From positions 62,001-126,000 of the forward strand of contig NZ_JPFV01000011.1 of NCBI RefSeq assembly GCF_000722685.1: DNA of 64,000 nt. The letters run 5' to 3'. Of the stretch, positions 48,092 through 56,984 are shown one piece after another; position 1 is the first letter of the stretch; every line of letters begins with the position of its first letter. The notes under the pieces are model-generated. The model was not told the origin of the DNA and ran no database searches. It saw nothing but the letters and a program-made list of their open reading frames with translations. This DNA is from Streptococcus mitis (GTDB taxonomy: Bacteria; Bacillota; Bacilli; Lactobacillales; Streptococcaceae). The translations under genes and the position numbers were made by a program.

Positions 48092-49003
48092 ATGTACGAT
48101 ACTATTATTATCGGTGCTGGACCTGCAGGGATGACTGCAGCCTTGTATGCTGCTCGCAGCAATCTGAAAGTAGCCTTGATTGAAGGCGGTCTGCCAGGTG
48201 GTCAGATGAATAATACCTCTGATATCGAAAATTACCCAGGATATGCTAATATTAGTGGGCCTGAATTGGCTGAAAAGATGTTTGAACCACTTGAAAATCT
48301 TGGTGTTGAGCACATTTATGGTTATGTTGAAAATGTAGAAGACCATGGTGATTTTAAGAAAGTGATTACTGATGACCAAACATATGAAACTCGTACCGTT
48401 ATCGTAGCGACTGGTTCAAAACACCGTCCTTTGGGAGTGCCTGGAGAAGAAGAACTGAACAGTCGTGGTGTTTCCTACTGTGCCGTATGTGATGGTGCTT
48501 TCTTCCGTGACCAAGATTTGTTGGTAGTTGGTGGTGGAGATTCAGCTGTCGAAGAAGCTATCTTCTTGACTCGCTTTGCCAAGACTGTTACCATTGTTCA
48601 CCGTCGTGACCAACTTCGTGCTCAAAAGGTTTTACAAGACCGCGCCTTTGCGAATGAGAAAATCAGCTTTATCTGGGATTCTGTAGTCAAGGAAATCAAG
48701 GGTGAAAACAGAGTAGAATCTGTCGTATTTGAAAATGTGAAAACAGGTCAAGTGACAGAACAAACCTTCGGTGGCGTCTTTATCTATGTTGGATTGGACC
48801 CTCTTAGCGATTTTGTTAAAGAATTGAATATCCAAGATCAGGCAGGCTGGATTGTGACAGATAATCACATGAAAACTGCAGTTGACGGTATTTTTGCAGT
48901 TGGAGATGTTCGCTTGAAAGAGCTTCGTCAAGTAACAACAGCAGTTGGAGATGGAGCTATCGCTGGTCAAGAAGCTTACAAGTTTATCACAGAACATAGT
49001 TAA
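48092..49003 (+). CDS. trxB: Thioredoxin reductase
   Basis: FAD flavoprotein that reduces thioredoxin with NADPH. The 303 aa contain FAD motif IGAGPAG (7-13), the redox pair C130/C133 in CAVCDG, the NADPH motif VGGGDSAVEEA and the C-terminal GIFAVGDVR. AAGAAAGGAA precedes ATG 48092. It is followed by a long hairpin closely related to the one after dacA. Confidence 0.97.
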   Translation: MYDTIIIGAGPAGMTAALYAARSNLKVALIEGGLPGGQMNNTSDIENYPGYANISGPELAEKMFEPLENLGVEHIYGYVENVEDHGDFKKVITDDQTYETRTVIVATGSKHRPLGVPGEEELNSRGVSYCAVCDGAFFRDQDLLVVGGGDSAVEEAIFLTRFAKTVTIVHRRDQLRAQKVLQDRAFANEKISFIWDSVVKEIKGENRVESVVFENVKTGQVTEQTFGGVFIYVGLDPLSDFVKELNIQDQAGWIVTDNHMKTAVDGIFAVGDVRLKELRQVTTAVGDGAIAGQEAYKFITEHS

Positions 49004-49007
49004 TCAT

Positions 49008-49055
49008 AAAAACGCATAGTATCAGATTTACAAAAACCTTGATTCTATGCGTTTT
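49008..49055 (+). terminator. Long hairpin after trxB, homologous to the dacA hairpin
   Basis: AAAACGCATAG and CTATGCGTTTT form perfect outer arms with partial inner pairing (TATCAG / CTTGAT). The element begins 5 bases after the stop codon. In gene-relative orientation it matches the dacA downstream element at 27-72 over nearly its entire length. Confidence 0.75.
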
Positions 49056-49115
49056 ATTGTTGGAAAATTTAATTTATTTTCTCTTGCAGTTGAGTTTTGT
49101 CAACCTCTTATATTT

Positions 49116-49301
49116 TTAGAAAAATCCTTTAATCTTTTCAACGAGACTATCTAGACCTTCTGAACCAGAAATCAATTGCTGAGCTTGGGAGAGGTATTCT
49201 CCAAGTTGTTCTTGATTTTCTGCAACAAATGTTTTTGCAGCTTCGAAATCTTTTGTTTCGATTAGTTCTTTTACTTGATTAAATAAATCTAATGGGTTCA
49301 T
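49116..49301 (-). CDS. Small conserved helical protein, 61 aa
   Basis: Unrecognised 61 aa protein, predicted fully helical and acidic: MNPLDLFNQVKELIETKDFE, then KTFVAENQEQLGEYLSQAQQ. AAAAGGAG is well placed before ATG 49301. Two helices of heptad-like spacing could form a small coiled coil. It is divergent from rpiA. Function unknown. Confidence 0.72.
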   Translation of the reverse strand: MNPLDLFNQVKELIETKDFEAAKTFVAENQEQLGEYLSQAQQLISGSEGLDSLVEKIKGFF

Positions 49302-49461
49302 CTTATTTCTCCTTTTCTATACTTAACTATTTAAGCATCTTTATGATAAAAAATCAACCCTAGCAAAATTTCTTTGAGAATGGATATCGTTTTCAATTTC
49401 CAGATGAAATAAAAGCCGTTACATGGTATAATAGAAGTAGCTCTTTAATGGAGGTGTTTGA

Positions 49462-50145
49462 GTGGAAAATCTGAAGAAAATGGCAGGTATCAAGGCTGCT
49501 GAGTTCGTGAGAGATGGAATGGTCGTCGGACTTGGGACAGGTTCGACTGCCTATTATTTTGTCGAAGAAATCGGTCGTCGTATCAAGGAAGAAGGGTTGC
49601 AGATTACAGCTGTAACGACTTCTAGTGTGACCAGTAAACAGGCTGAAGGTCTTAATATCCCGCTCAAGTCTATTGACCAAGTAGACTTTGTCGATGTGAC
49701 AGTCGACGGGGCGGATGAAGTGGATAGCCAGTTTAACGGAATCAAAGGCGGCGGTGGTGCCCTTCTCATGGAGAAGGTTGTCGCAACGCCCTCAAAAGAA
49801 TACATTTGGGTGGTGGATGAAAGCAAGCTGGTCGAGAAACTAGGTGCTTTTAAATTGCCAGTAGAAGTGGTTCAGTATGGCGCAGAACAGGTTTTTCGTC
49901 GTTTTGAGCGAGCTGGCTACAAACCAAGTTTCCGTGAAAAAGACGGCCAACGTTTTGTGACTGATATGCAGAACTTTATCATTGACCTTGCCTTGGATGT
50001 CATTGAAGATCCAATTGCCTTTGGGCAAGAATTGGACCATGTCGTTGGTGTCGTGGAGCATGGATTATTCAACCAAATGGTGGATAAGGTCATCGTTGCT
50101 GGACGAGATGGAGTTCAGATTTTAACTTCAAACAAAGGAAAATAG
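49462..50145 (+). CDS. rpiA: Ribose-5-phosphate isomerase A
   Basis: Interconverts ribose 5-phosphate and ribulose 5-phosphate. The 227 aa have [11 protein letters not shown] near residues 23-33 and [20 protein letters not shown] near 83-102. The start codon is GTG 49462 with GGAGG seven bases upstream. An extended -10 TGGTATAAT (49427-49432 core) lies 30 bases before it. It is the first gene of rpiA-deoB-DUF1697-punA, feeding sugar phosphate from nucleosides into the pentose pathway. Confidence 0.97.
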   Translation: MENLKKMAGIKAAEFVRDGMVVGLGTGSTAYYFVEEIGRRIKEEGLQITAVTTSSVTSKQAEGLNIPLKSIDQVDFVDVTVDGADEVDSQFNGIKGGGGALLMEKVVATPSKEYIWVVDESKLVEKLGAFKLPVEVVQYGAEQVFRRFERAGYKPSFREKDGQRFVTDMQNFIIDLALDVIEDPIAFGQELDHVVGVVEHGLFNQMVDKVIVAGRDGVQILTSNKGK

Positions 50146-50158
50146 GAGGAGATACACT

Positions 50159-51370
50159 ATGTCAAAATTTAATCGTATTCACTTGGTGGTATTGGATTCT
50201 GTAGGAATCGGAGCTGCACCAGATGCTAACAACTTTGTTAATGCAGGGGTTCCAGATGGAGCTTCTGATACACTGGGACACATTTCAAAAACAGTTGGTT
50301 TGAATGTCCCAAACATGGCTAAAATCGGTCTTGGAAATATTCCTCGCGAAACGCCTTTGAAGACTGTACCGGCGGAAAGCAATCCAACAGGATATGCAAC
50401 AAAATTGGAAGAAGTATCTCTTGGTAAGGATACTATGACTGGACACTGGGAAATCATGGGACTTAACATTACGGAGCCTTTCGATACTTTCTGGAATGGA
50501 TTCCCAGAAGAAATTTTAACGAAAATTGAAGAATTTTCAGGACGTAAGGTCATTCGTGAAGCCAACAAACCTTACTCAGGTACAGCTGTTATCGATGATT
50601 TTGGACCACGTCAAATGGAAACTGGAGAGTTGATTATCTATACTTCAGCTGACCCTGTTTTGCAAATTGCTGCTCACGAAGACATTATTCCTTTGGATGA
50701 ATTGTATCGTATCTGTGAGTACGCTCGTTCGATTACGCTTGAGCGTCCTGCCCTTCTTGGTCGTATCATTGCTCGTCCTTATGTAGGTGAACCAGGTAAC
50801 TTCACTCGTACTGCAAACCGTCGTGACTTGGCCGTATCTCCATTTGCACCAACTGTTTTGGATAAATTGAATGAAGCTGGTATCGATACTTATGCTGTTG
50901 GAAAGATCAACGATATCTTTAACGGTGCTGGTATCAACCATGACATGGGTCACAACAAATCAAATAGTCATGGAATTGATACGCTATTGAAGACTATGGG
51001 CCTTGCTGAGTTTGAAAGAGGATTCTCATTCACAAACTTGGTGGACTTCGATGCCCTTTACGGCCACCGTCGTAATTCTCATGGTTACCGTGATTGTTTG
51101 CATGAGTTTGATGAACGCTTACCTGAAATTATCGCAGCTATGAGAGAGAATGACCTTCTCTTGATTACTGCGGACCACGGGAACGACCCAACTTATGCAG
51201 GAACAGACCACACTCGTGAATATATTCCATTGTTGGCCTACAGCCCTGCCTTTAAAGGGAACGGTTTGCTACCAGTCGGACATTTTGCAGATATCTCAGC
51301 GACTATTGCAGATAACTTTGGTGTTGAAACTGCCATGATTGGGGAAAGTTTCTTAGATAAATTGGTATAA
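50159..51370 (+). CDS. deoB: Phosphopentomutase
   Basis: Moves phosphate between positions 1 and 5 of ribose or deoxyribose, joining nucleoside phosphorolysis to central metabolism. The 403 aa belong to the alkaline phosphatase superfamily: [11 protein letters not shown] (13-23), the phospho-threonine motif DTMTGHWE (about 91-98) and the metal site [25 protein letters not shown] precedes ATG 50159; rpiA ends 13 bases upstream. Confidence 0.97.
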   Translation: MSKFNRIHLVVLDSVGIGAAPDANNFVNAGVPDGASDTLGHISKTVGLNVPNMAKIGLGNIPRETPLKTVPAESNPTGYATKLEEVSLGKDTMTGHWEIMGLNITEPFDTFWNGFPEEILTKIEEFSGRKVIREANKPYSGTAVIDDFGPRQMETGELIIYTSADPVLQIAAHEDIIPLDELYRICEYARSITLERPALLGRIIARPYVGEPGNFTRTANRRDLAVSPFAPTVLDKLNEAGIDTYAVGKINDIFNGAGINHDMGHNKSNSHGIDTLLKTMGLAEFERGFSFTNLVDFDALYGHRRNSHGYRDCLHEFDERLPEIIAAMRENDLLLITADHGNDPTYAGTDHTREYIPLLAYSPAFKGNGLLPVGHFADISATIADNFGVETAMIGESFLDKLV

Positions 51371-51371
51371 G

Positions 51372-51914
51372 ATGACGCGATATGCTTTACTTGTTCGGGG
51401 CATTAATGTTGGTGGGAAAAATAAGGTTGTCATGGCGCAACTTCGTCAAGAACTGACAGAGTTGGGACTGGAAAAGGTTGAAACCTACATCAACAGTGGC
51501 AATATTTTCTTTACTTCGACAGACCCCAAAGCCCGATTGGTTGAAGAATTAGAGACTTTCTTTGCAGTCAATTATCCATTTATTCAAAACTTTTCTTTGC
51601 TGAGTCAGGAAGACTATGAAGAAGAGCTGAAGAATCTACCAGCTTGGTGGAGTGAAGACTTGGCACGAAAAGACGTTCTCTTTTACACGGAGGGTTTGGA
51701 TGTGGATCAAGTGATCGAGAAGGTGAACAGTTTGGAACTGGAAGATGAAGTCGTTCATTTTGGGAAACTTGGGATTTTCTGGGGGAAATACTCCGAAGAA
51801 TCATACTACGAAACAGCCTATCACAAATACTTACTCAAGATGCCTTTCTACCGCCAAATCACCATTCGTAATGCTAAAACTTTTGACAAAATCGGTCAAA
51901 TGATAAAAAAATAA
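51372..51914 (+). CDS. DUF1697 protein
   Basis: Cytosolic protein of 180 aa in the DUF1697 family, starting MTRYALLVRGINVGGKNKVV, with TYINSGNIFF near residue 39-48 and a C-terminal TIRNAKTFDKI. Function unknown. It sits 1 base after deoB and 13 before punA, so it is co-transcribed with the nucleoside genes, though no link to that pathway is visible in its sequence. Confidence 0.85.
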   Translation: MTRYALLVRGINVGGKNKVVMAQLRQELTELGLEKVETYINSGNIFFTSTDPKARLVEELETFFAVNYPFIQNFSLLSQEDYEEELKNLPAWWSEDLARKDVLFYTEGLDVDQVIEKVNSLELEDEVVHFGKLGIFWGKYSEESYYETAYHKYLLKMPFYRQITIRNAKTFDKIGQMIKK

Positions 51915-51927
51915 TAAAGGAGACACA

Positions 51928-52737
51928 ATGACGTTTTTAAATAAGATCAAGGAAACAGCTGCCTTCCTGAAAGACAAGGGAATCCAAGCACCTGAGTTCG
52001 GTCTAATCCTTGGATCAGGACTTGGAGAATTGGCAGAAGAAATCGAAAATCCAGTTGTAGTAGACTATGCTGATATTCCAAACTGGGGCCGCTCTACAGT
52101 AGTTGGTCATGCTGGTAAATTGGTATATGGTGACCTTGCAGGTCGCAAGGTCTTGGCTCTTCAAGGTCGTTTCCATTTCTACGAAGGAAATCCTCTGGAA
52201 GTCGTTACTTTCCCAGTACGTGTGATGAAAGTTCTCGGATGTGAAGGTGTCATTGTAACCAATGCTGCTGGTGGTATTGGTTATGGCCCTGGTACTTTGA
52301 TGGCTATTTCAGACCATATCAATATGACGGGGCAAAACCCATTGATGGGTGAAAACTTGGATGACTTTGGTCCACGTTTCCCAGATATGTCTAAGGCCTA
52401 CACTCCAGAATATCGTGCTACTGCCCATGAAGTTGCTAAAAAAACTGGTATTAAGCTTGATGAAGGTGTCTATATCGGTGTTACTGGTCCAACTTATGAA
52501 ACACCAGCAGAGATTCGTGCCTATAAGACACTGGGAGCTGATGCAGTCGGTATGTCTACGGTTCCTGAAGTTATTGTAGCAGCCCACTCAGGTTTGAAAG
52601 TTCTAGGAATTTCATGTATTACTAACTTTGCAGCTGGATTCCAAGAAGAGCTCAACCACGAAGAAGTTGTAGAAGTAACCGAACATGTCAAAGGTGATTT
52701 CAAAGGCTTGCTAAAAGCGATTCTTGCTGAACTATGA
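51928..52737 (+). CDS. punA: Purine nucleoside phosphorylase, trimeric (PNP II)
   Basis: Splits purine nucleosides with phosphate into base and ribose 1-phosphate. The 269 aa are of the trimeric type, with LILGSGLGELAEEI near residues 27-40, VVGHAGKLVYGD, GRFHFYEG and the GMSTVPEVIVAAHSG region. GGAGACACA precedes ATG 51928. It ends the rpiA-deoB operon. A second, hexameric-type phosphorylase (deoD) lies 3.2 kb downstream, past an accessory gene. Confidence 0.96.
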   Translation: MTFLNKIKETAAFLKDKGIQAPEFGLILGSGLGELAEEIENPVVVDYADIPNWGRSTVVGHAGKLVYGDLAGRKVLALQGRFHFYEGNPLEVVTFPVRVMKVLGCEGVIVTNAAGGIGYGPGTLMAISDHINMTGQNPLMGENLDDFGPRFPDMSKAYTPEYRATAHEVAKKTGIKLDEGVYIGVTGPTYETPAEIRAYKTLGADAVGMSTVPEVIVAAHSGLKVLGISCITNFAAGFQEELNHEEVVEVTEHVKGDFKGLLKAILAEL

Positions 52738-52968
52738 GAAAAAATAAGTAGGAAAGCATTTCTGTAAGATGGAAGATGAATGAAACAATTAACTTCCATA
52801 TAGGATTATGATATGAAAATTGAATGAGGTTCCTATACTTTTAAAAAACTCATCAAATCCTTGTTAACCAAGTATAAAAATGAAACTGTGATGCTAAAGG
52901 AGATTAGCTGATTGGAGAGTATTGTTGGTAAAGAGGGTGAAAAAAATAAAAGAAAGATATATGAATAA

Positions 52969-55044
52969 ATGAAAATTAATCAACGAATTATGCGTTTTGG
53001 TATAAAAAAACTAAGTATCGGAGTTGTGTCTGTTGCAGTTGGTTTTGCTTTTTTAGCACCGACAGGAATTTCTGCCAATGAAGGCAGTCCAGTTGTAAAA
53101 AACGAAACTCCTCTAGTAGTAAATGCAACGGATAGTCCGACAAAACTAGACAGTACCGATAAAAAACAGGAAATATCGATTACAGAGGAGAAAACTACAG
53201 CTGCTCAATCAACTCTAGAGACAAAAGAAGTTGTTGAAACTCAGAAAGAAAAAGCAGGAGAAGAATTATATAAAAAAGAATCTGCTGTGCCTCATGAGGA
53301 ATTGAAGAAAGAGGAAGTTCTAAAGGATGAGCCGAAAAATTCTCGTCCAGTAACAGAGGCAGACTTTGTCAAAATTTCTAAAGGAGAGCTCCATGTAGAG
53401 AAGGATCTTGTCGATAATTCTTTATACGGTGGAAAATTTTTAGATCCTGATGGAGATGATGATCATGATGGAATAAAAAATAAGGATGAATTGTATGTTT
53501 ACAATAAAGATGGGAAAGACTACTTAGGATACCATAGCCATCCTTTACTAGCAGATAGTGATGGAGATGGACTAGAGGACGGGGAAGATGATAATAAGAA
53601 ACAATGGTATGTCACAGATCGTGATTCCCTCCTTTTTATGGAGTTGGCTTATCGTGATGATGCTTACATTGACAAAATTCTAGATCATAAAAATCCTTTT
53701 CCAAGTCTTTATCTTGATCGTCAAGAATATAAAATGATGCACAATGAACTGGCACCATTTTGGAAGATGAAAAAGGCTTATCATACAGCAAGTGGCTTGG
53801 ATGCTTTCTTATTTGAGACCAAGAGCGATCTCCCTTATCTCAAAGATGGAACGGTGCATATGTTGGCTATACGTGGAACAAGACTGAATGATGCGAAAGA
53901 TTTAAGTACAGATTTTGTTTTGTTCGGAGGAAATAAACCTGCACAAGCGGATGATATCCGTAATGTTGTAAAAGAACTGGCGCAGGATTCCAGCATTACC
54001 AATCTGTATATGACAGGTCATTCGCTAGGAGGCTACTTAGCTCAAATAGCAGCAGTTGAAGCTTATCAGAAATATCCTACTTTTTATAATAATGTTTTGA
54101 AAAAAGTTACGACATTTAGCGCTCCTAAAGTAATTACTTCTCGAACTATTTGGAATGCAAAAAATGGTTTCTGGGATGTAGGGTTAGAAAGTCGTAAGTT
54201 AGCTCTATCTGGTAAAATAAAACATTATGTGGTCGATAATGATAATGTTGTGACATCTTTGATTCGTAATGATAATGATATTGTAACTTTTACAGGTAAC
54301 TCTAGTTTCAAACACCGTTCGCGTGGTTATTTTGAAAGTAGAATGAATGCTATCCCGAATTTTAATATTGGAAAACGTGATACGCTTGATAAACATGGTT
54401 ATCGTGATCCGAAATTGGATAAAGTTTATTTCTTTAAGAAACAACAAGTCCCTCTGTCATCTAGTCAACCAAGCGCTGAACCTCTTGAAAATATAGCTCT
54501 AGGGAAACGAGTAACTCAAAGTTCGACAGCTTTTGGAGGAGATGCTAGAAGAGCAGTTGATGGGAAATTAGATGGAAATTACGGACATAATTCTGTCACT
54601 CATACAGATTTTCAATCAAAACCTTGGTGGCAAGTTGATTTAGATAAGGAAGAAACGATTCGCCAGATTAATATTTACAATCGAACAGATGCTGCTCAAG
54701 ATAGACTGACTAATTTTAATGTGATTCTTTTGGATAGTTCTGGAAAGGAAATTGAAAGAAAGCGTATTGCATACTTACGAGATAGTTCCGCTCAGATTTC
54801 GATTGATTATAAGAAAGCTCGTTTTGTACGCATTGAGTTAGATGGATATAATGCTCTCAGTCTTGCAGAAGTCCAAGTATATCGTGCTGAGAATATCGCT
54901 TGGAAAAACAAGCTCAGCAAAGTTCTACTGATTTTGGTGGAGATGCTAGTCGTGCCTTGGATGGCGATACCAATAGTAGTTATAGCCAGCAATCAATTAC
55001 CCATACAAAATTTGAAAACCAGCCTTGGTGGGAAGTTGATTTAG
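52969..55044 (+). CDS. Secreted class-3 lipase with F-type lectin domain (5' part of a frameshifted gene)
   Basis: A 691 aa frame begins with a YSIRK-like signal (FGIKKLSIGVVSVAVGF, residues 10-26). A Lys/Glu/Thr-rich stalk runs to about 125. An acidic calcium-binding stretch follows (DPDGDDDHDGIKNKDEL, 159-175; DSDGDGLEDGEDD, 196-208). A class-3 lipase domain follows (about 215-460): nucleophile Ser352 in TGHSLGGYLAQ, Asp in VVDNDNV, His449. An F-type lectin domain (about 508-640) has PWWQVDL and the fucose-site pattern H545, R572, D574, R579. There is no LPXTG. The frame leaves the conserved sequence near 54899; the last 47 codons look spurious. The gene has a weak SD and interrupts the punA-deoD pair. 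Confidence 0.85.
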   Translation: MKINQRIMRFGIKKLSIGVVSVAVGFAFLAPTGISANEGSPVVKNETPLVVNATDSPTKLDSTDKKQEISITEEKTTAAQSTLETKEVVETQKEKAGEELYKKESAVPHEELKKEEVLKDEPKNSRPVTEADFVKISKGELHVEKDLVDNSLYGGKFLDPDGDDDHDGIKNKDELYVYNKDGKDYLGYHSHPLLADSDGDGLEDGEDDNKKQWYVTDRDSLLFMELAYRDDAYIDKILDHKNPFPSLYLDRQEYKMMHNELAPFWKMKKAYHTASGLDAFLFETKSDLPYLKDGTVHMLAIRGTRLNDAKDLSTDFVLFGGNKPAQADDIRNVVKELAQDSSITNLYMTGHSLGGYLAQIAAVEAYQKYPTFYNNVLKKVTTFSAPKVITSRTIWNAKNGFWDVGLESRKLALSGKIKHYVVDNDNVVTSLIRNDNDIVTFTGNSSFKHRSRGYFESRMNAIPNFNIGKRDTLDKHGYRDPKLDKVYFFKKQQVPLSSSQPSAEPLENIALGKRVTQSSTAFGGDARRAVDGKLDGNYGHNSVTHTDFQSKPWWQVDLDKEETIRQINIYNRTDAAQDRLTNFNVILLDSSGKEIERKRIAYLRDSSAQISIDYKKARFVRIELDGYNALSLAEVQVYRAENIAWKNKLSKVLLILVEMLVVPWMAIPIVVIASNQLPIQNLKTSLGGKLI

Positions 55045-55700
55045 GTCGTACAGAACAGGTAGGACTTGTTCGCCTTCATAACCGTGGGGATGGAGAACTT
55101 TCTAAACGTCTGTCAGACTTTGATGTGATTTTATATGATGAAAAAGGGACAGAAGTTGCTAGACAATATGTTTCTCGTTTAGAAGGAAGCAGTTTAGATC
55201 TCCAGTTGAATGGTAAACTAGGTCGCCGTGTTCGCATTCAATTGCGTCAAAAAAATCAAGCTCTCAGCCTTGCAGAAGTAGAAGTTTTTCGATTTGTAGC
55301 TAAAAATAATGCAACTACTCAAGCTTCTAAGCCTGTACAACTGTTAAACTACACCCCTGTAAAAGATAAAACCCTAACTATTCAACATAGTGGTGCTTAT
55401 ATTGCACGTTATTCAATATCATGGGAAGAAGTTACAGTAGATAAATATGGCCAATCAGTTGTCCGAAGTCGTTCTTGGGAAGGGAATGGGCACAATCAGA
55501 CCGCAGGTTTTATCCTCAATCTCCCAATTAAGTCTAATATGCGTAATCTTCGAATTAAGATCGAAAAGAGAACAGGTCTTATCTGGAATAGATGGCAAAC
55601 AATCTATGACAACAGACCTCTTCTCGCCCAACCACATCGAAAAATTACTCACTGGGGAACAACATTGAATTCTAAGGTGAGTGACGATGATATCTTGTAA
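54900..55700 (+). pseudogene. 3' part of the lipase-lectin gene: second F-type lectin and cytolysin domain 4
   Basis: In the next frame, 266 codons continue the same protein; the start at 54900 is TTG without a ribosome site. Residues 1-133 form a second F-type lectin domain (QQSSTDFGGDASRALDGD, H35, PWWEVDL, R62-G63-D64). Residues 155-260 align with domain 4 of thiol-activated cytolysins: IQHSGAYIARYSISWEEV, SWEGNGHNQTAGF, LPIKSNMRNLRIKI, a segment at the undecapeptide position (KRTGLIWNRWQ, 223-233) and HWGTTL (251-256) containing the Thr-Leu cholesterol pair. One added base near 54899 would fuse both parts into a 910 aa protein. Confidence 0.82.
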
Positions 55701-55858
55701 TCTGACGATACAATGACAGTTAGTTGGTCTAGTTTATAAGAAAACACTAGCTGATTTTGAACAGAACTCAGGTAGTTCTCTGTGAGAGAACAAAATTAAA
55801 CAGAAAGGTAGAGTGAGGTGTTCTAATTTGAACACGAGCGGAAAACTCGGAAAATAGA

Positions 55859-55897
55859 TAATCTGACTGAGAAATCAGGATTTCTCGTCAGATTCCT
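55859..55897. terminator. Strong hairpin between the lipase gene and deoD
   Basis: AATCTGACTGAGAAA pairs with TTTCTCGTCAGATT around a short loop; the following CCTAATTTTC is only moderately T-rich. It may end the upstream gene or be part of the deoD leader. Confidence 0.55.
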
Positions 55898-55938
55898 AAT
55901 TTTCAGTCGTTTTCTTGTCGCTCTTTGTATCATAAATT

Positions 55939-56649
55939 ATGTCTATCCATATTGCTGCTAAGCAGGGTGAAATTGCTGATAAAATTCTTCTTCCTGGGGA
56001 TCCTCTTCGTGCTAAGTTTATTGCGGAAAATTTCCTTGAAGATGCTGTTTGTTTTAACGAAGTGCGTAATATGTTTGGTTACACTGGTACTTACAAGGGT
56101 CACCGTGTATCTGTCATGGGAACTGGGATGGGAATGCCATCAATTTCGATTTATGCGCGTGAGTTAATTGTAGACTACAGTGTGAAAAAATTAATCCGTG
56201 TGGGAACTGCGGGTTCTTTGAATGAAGATGTCCACGTTCGTGAATTGGTTTTGGCGCAGGCAGCTGCAACTAACTCAAATATCGTCCGTAATGACTGGCC
56301 ACAGTACGATTTTCCACAAATCGCTAGCTTTGATTTGCTTGATAAGGCCTACCATATCGCTAAAGCACTCGGTATGACAACCCACGTTGGGAACGTTTTG
56401 TCTTCGGATGTCTTTTATTCAAACTACTTTGAAAAGAACATCGAGCTTGGTAAATGGGGAGTCAAGGCTGTGGAAATGGAAGCAGCAGCTCTTTACTATC
56501 TTGCTGCTCAACACCATGTTGATGCTTTAGCTATTATGACTATTTCAGATAGTTTGGTTAATCCAGATGAAGATACAACTGCAGAAGAACGTCAAAACAC
56601 CTTCACTGATATGATGAAGGTTGGTTTGGAAACATTGATTGCAGACTAA
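55939..56649 (+). CDS. deoD: Purine nucleoside phosphorylase, DeoD type
   Basis: Hexameric-type phosphorylase of 236 aa acting on 6-oxo and 6-amino purine nucleosides. Motifs: [13 protein letters not shown] near residues 19-31, [19 protein letters not shown] and TISDSLV with the catalytic Asp. ATG 55939 has no Shine-Dalgarno sequence, unlike its neighbours, so translation may use an unusual signal or depend on leader structure. It complements punA, separated from it by the lipase-lectin gene. Confidence 0.96.
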   Translation: MSIHIAAKQGEIADKILLPGDPLRAKFIAENFLEDAVCFNEVRNMFGYTGTYKGHRVSVMGTGMGMPSISIYARELIVDYSVKKLIRVGTAGSLNEDVHVRELVLAQAAATNSNIVRNDWPQYDFPQIASFDLLDKAYHIAKALGMTTHVGNVLSSDVFYSNYFEKNIELGKWGVKAVEMEAAALYYLAAQHHVDALAIMTISDSLVNPDEDTTAEERQNTFTDMMKVGLETLIAD

Positions 56650-56806
56650 AAGTAGGCTATATTCAGAATGATTTCTCTTGTTCTCAAAATGATAACTATC
56701 AACAATGAATCAATCCTGAAATAGGTAAGAATAAGGAAATTGAAGAAAGCCTAATTGTGTCAAAGGATCGAGACTAGTCAGTTTAATATCTAAATCATAA
56801 TCAAAT

Positions 56807-56852
56807 AAAGTTGGAAGCCAAGTTGACAAGAAGTCAAGGCTTTCAACTTTTT
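56807..56852 (+). terminator. Terminator downstream of deoD
   Basis: AAAGTTGGAAGCC pairs with GGCTTTCAACTTT, with an inner stem TTGAC/GTCAA, followed by TTTTT. It lies 157 bases after the deoD stop; nothing else is recognised between them. Confidence 0.8.
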
Positions 56853-56959
56853 AATACTCTTCGAAAATCAAATTCAAACCACGTCAGCGTCGCCTTACCG
56901 TACTCAAGTACAGCTTGCGGCTAGCTTTCTAGTTTGCTTTTTGATTTTCATTGAGTATA
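56853..56959 (-). repeat. BOX element, A-C type, minus orientation
   Basis: On the minus strand it starts ATACTCAATGAAAATCAAA, continues through CTAGCCGCAAGCTGTACTTG and TACGGTAAGGCGACGCTGACG, and ends TCGAAGAGTATT. It lacks boxB and closely matches the copy at 43179. It ends 25 bases before the sirtuin gene. Confidence 0.92.
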
Positions 56960-56984
56960 ACTTGAAAATTCCTAGGAGTACAAA

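Noticed and set aside
47942..48379. A 145-codon minus-strand frame over the start of trxB
   Set aside because: Antisense shadow with hydrophobic, non-conserved composition.
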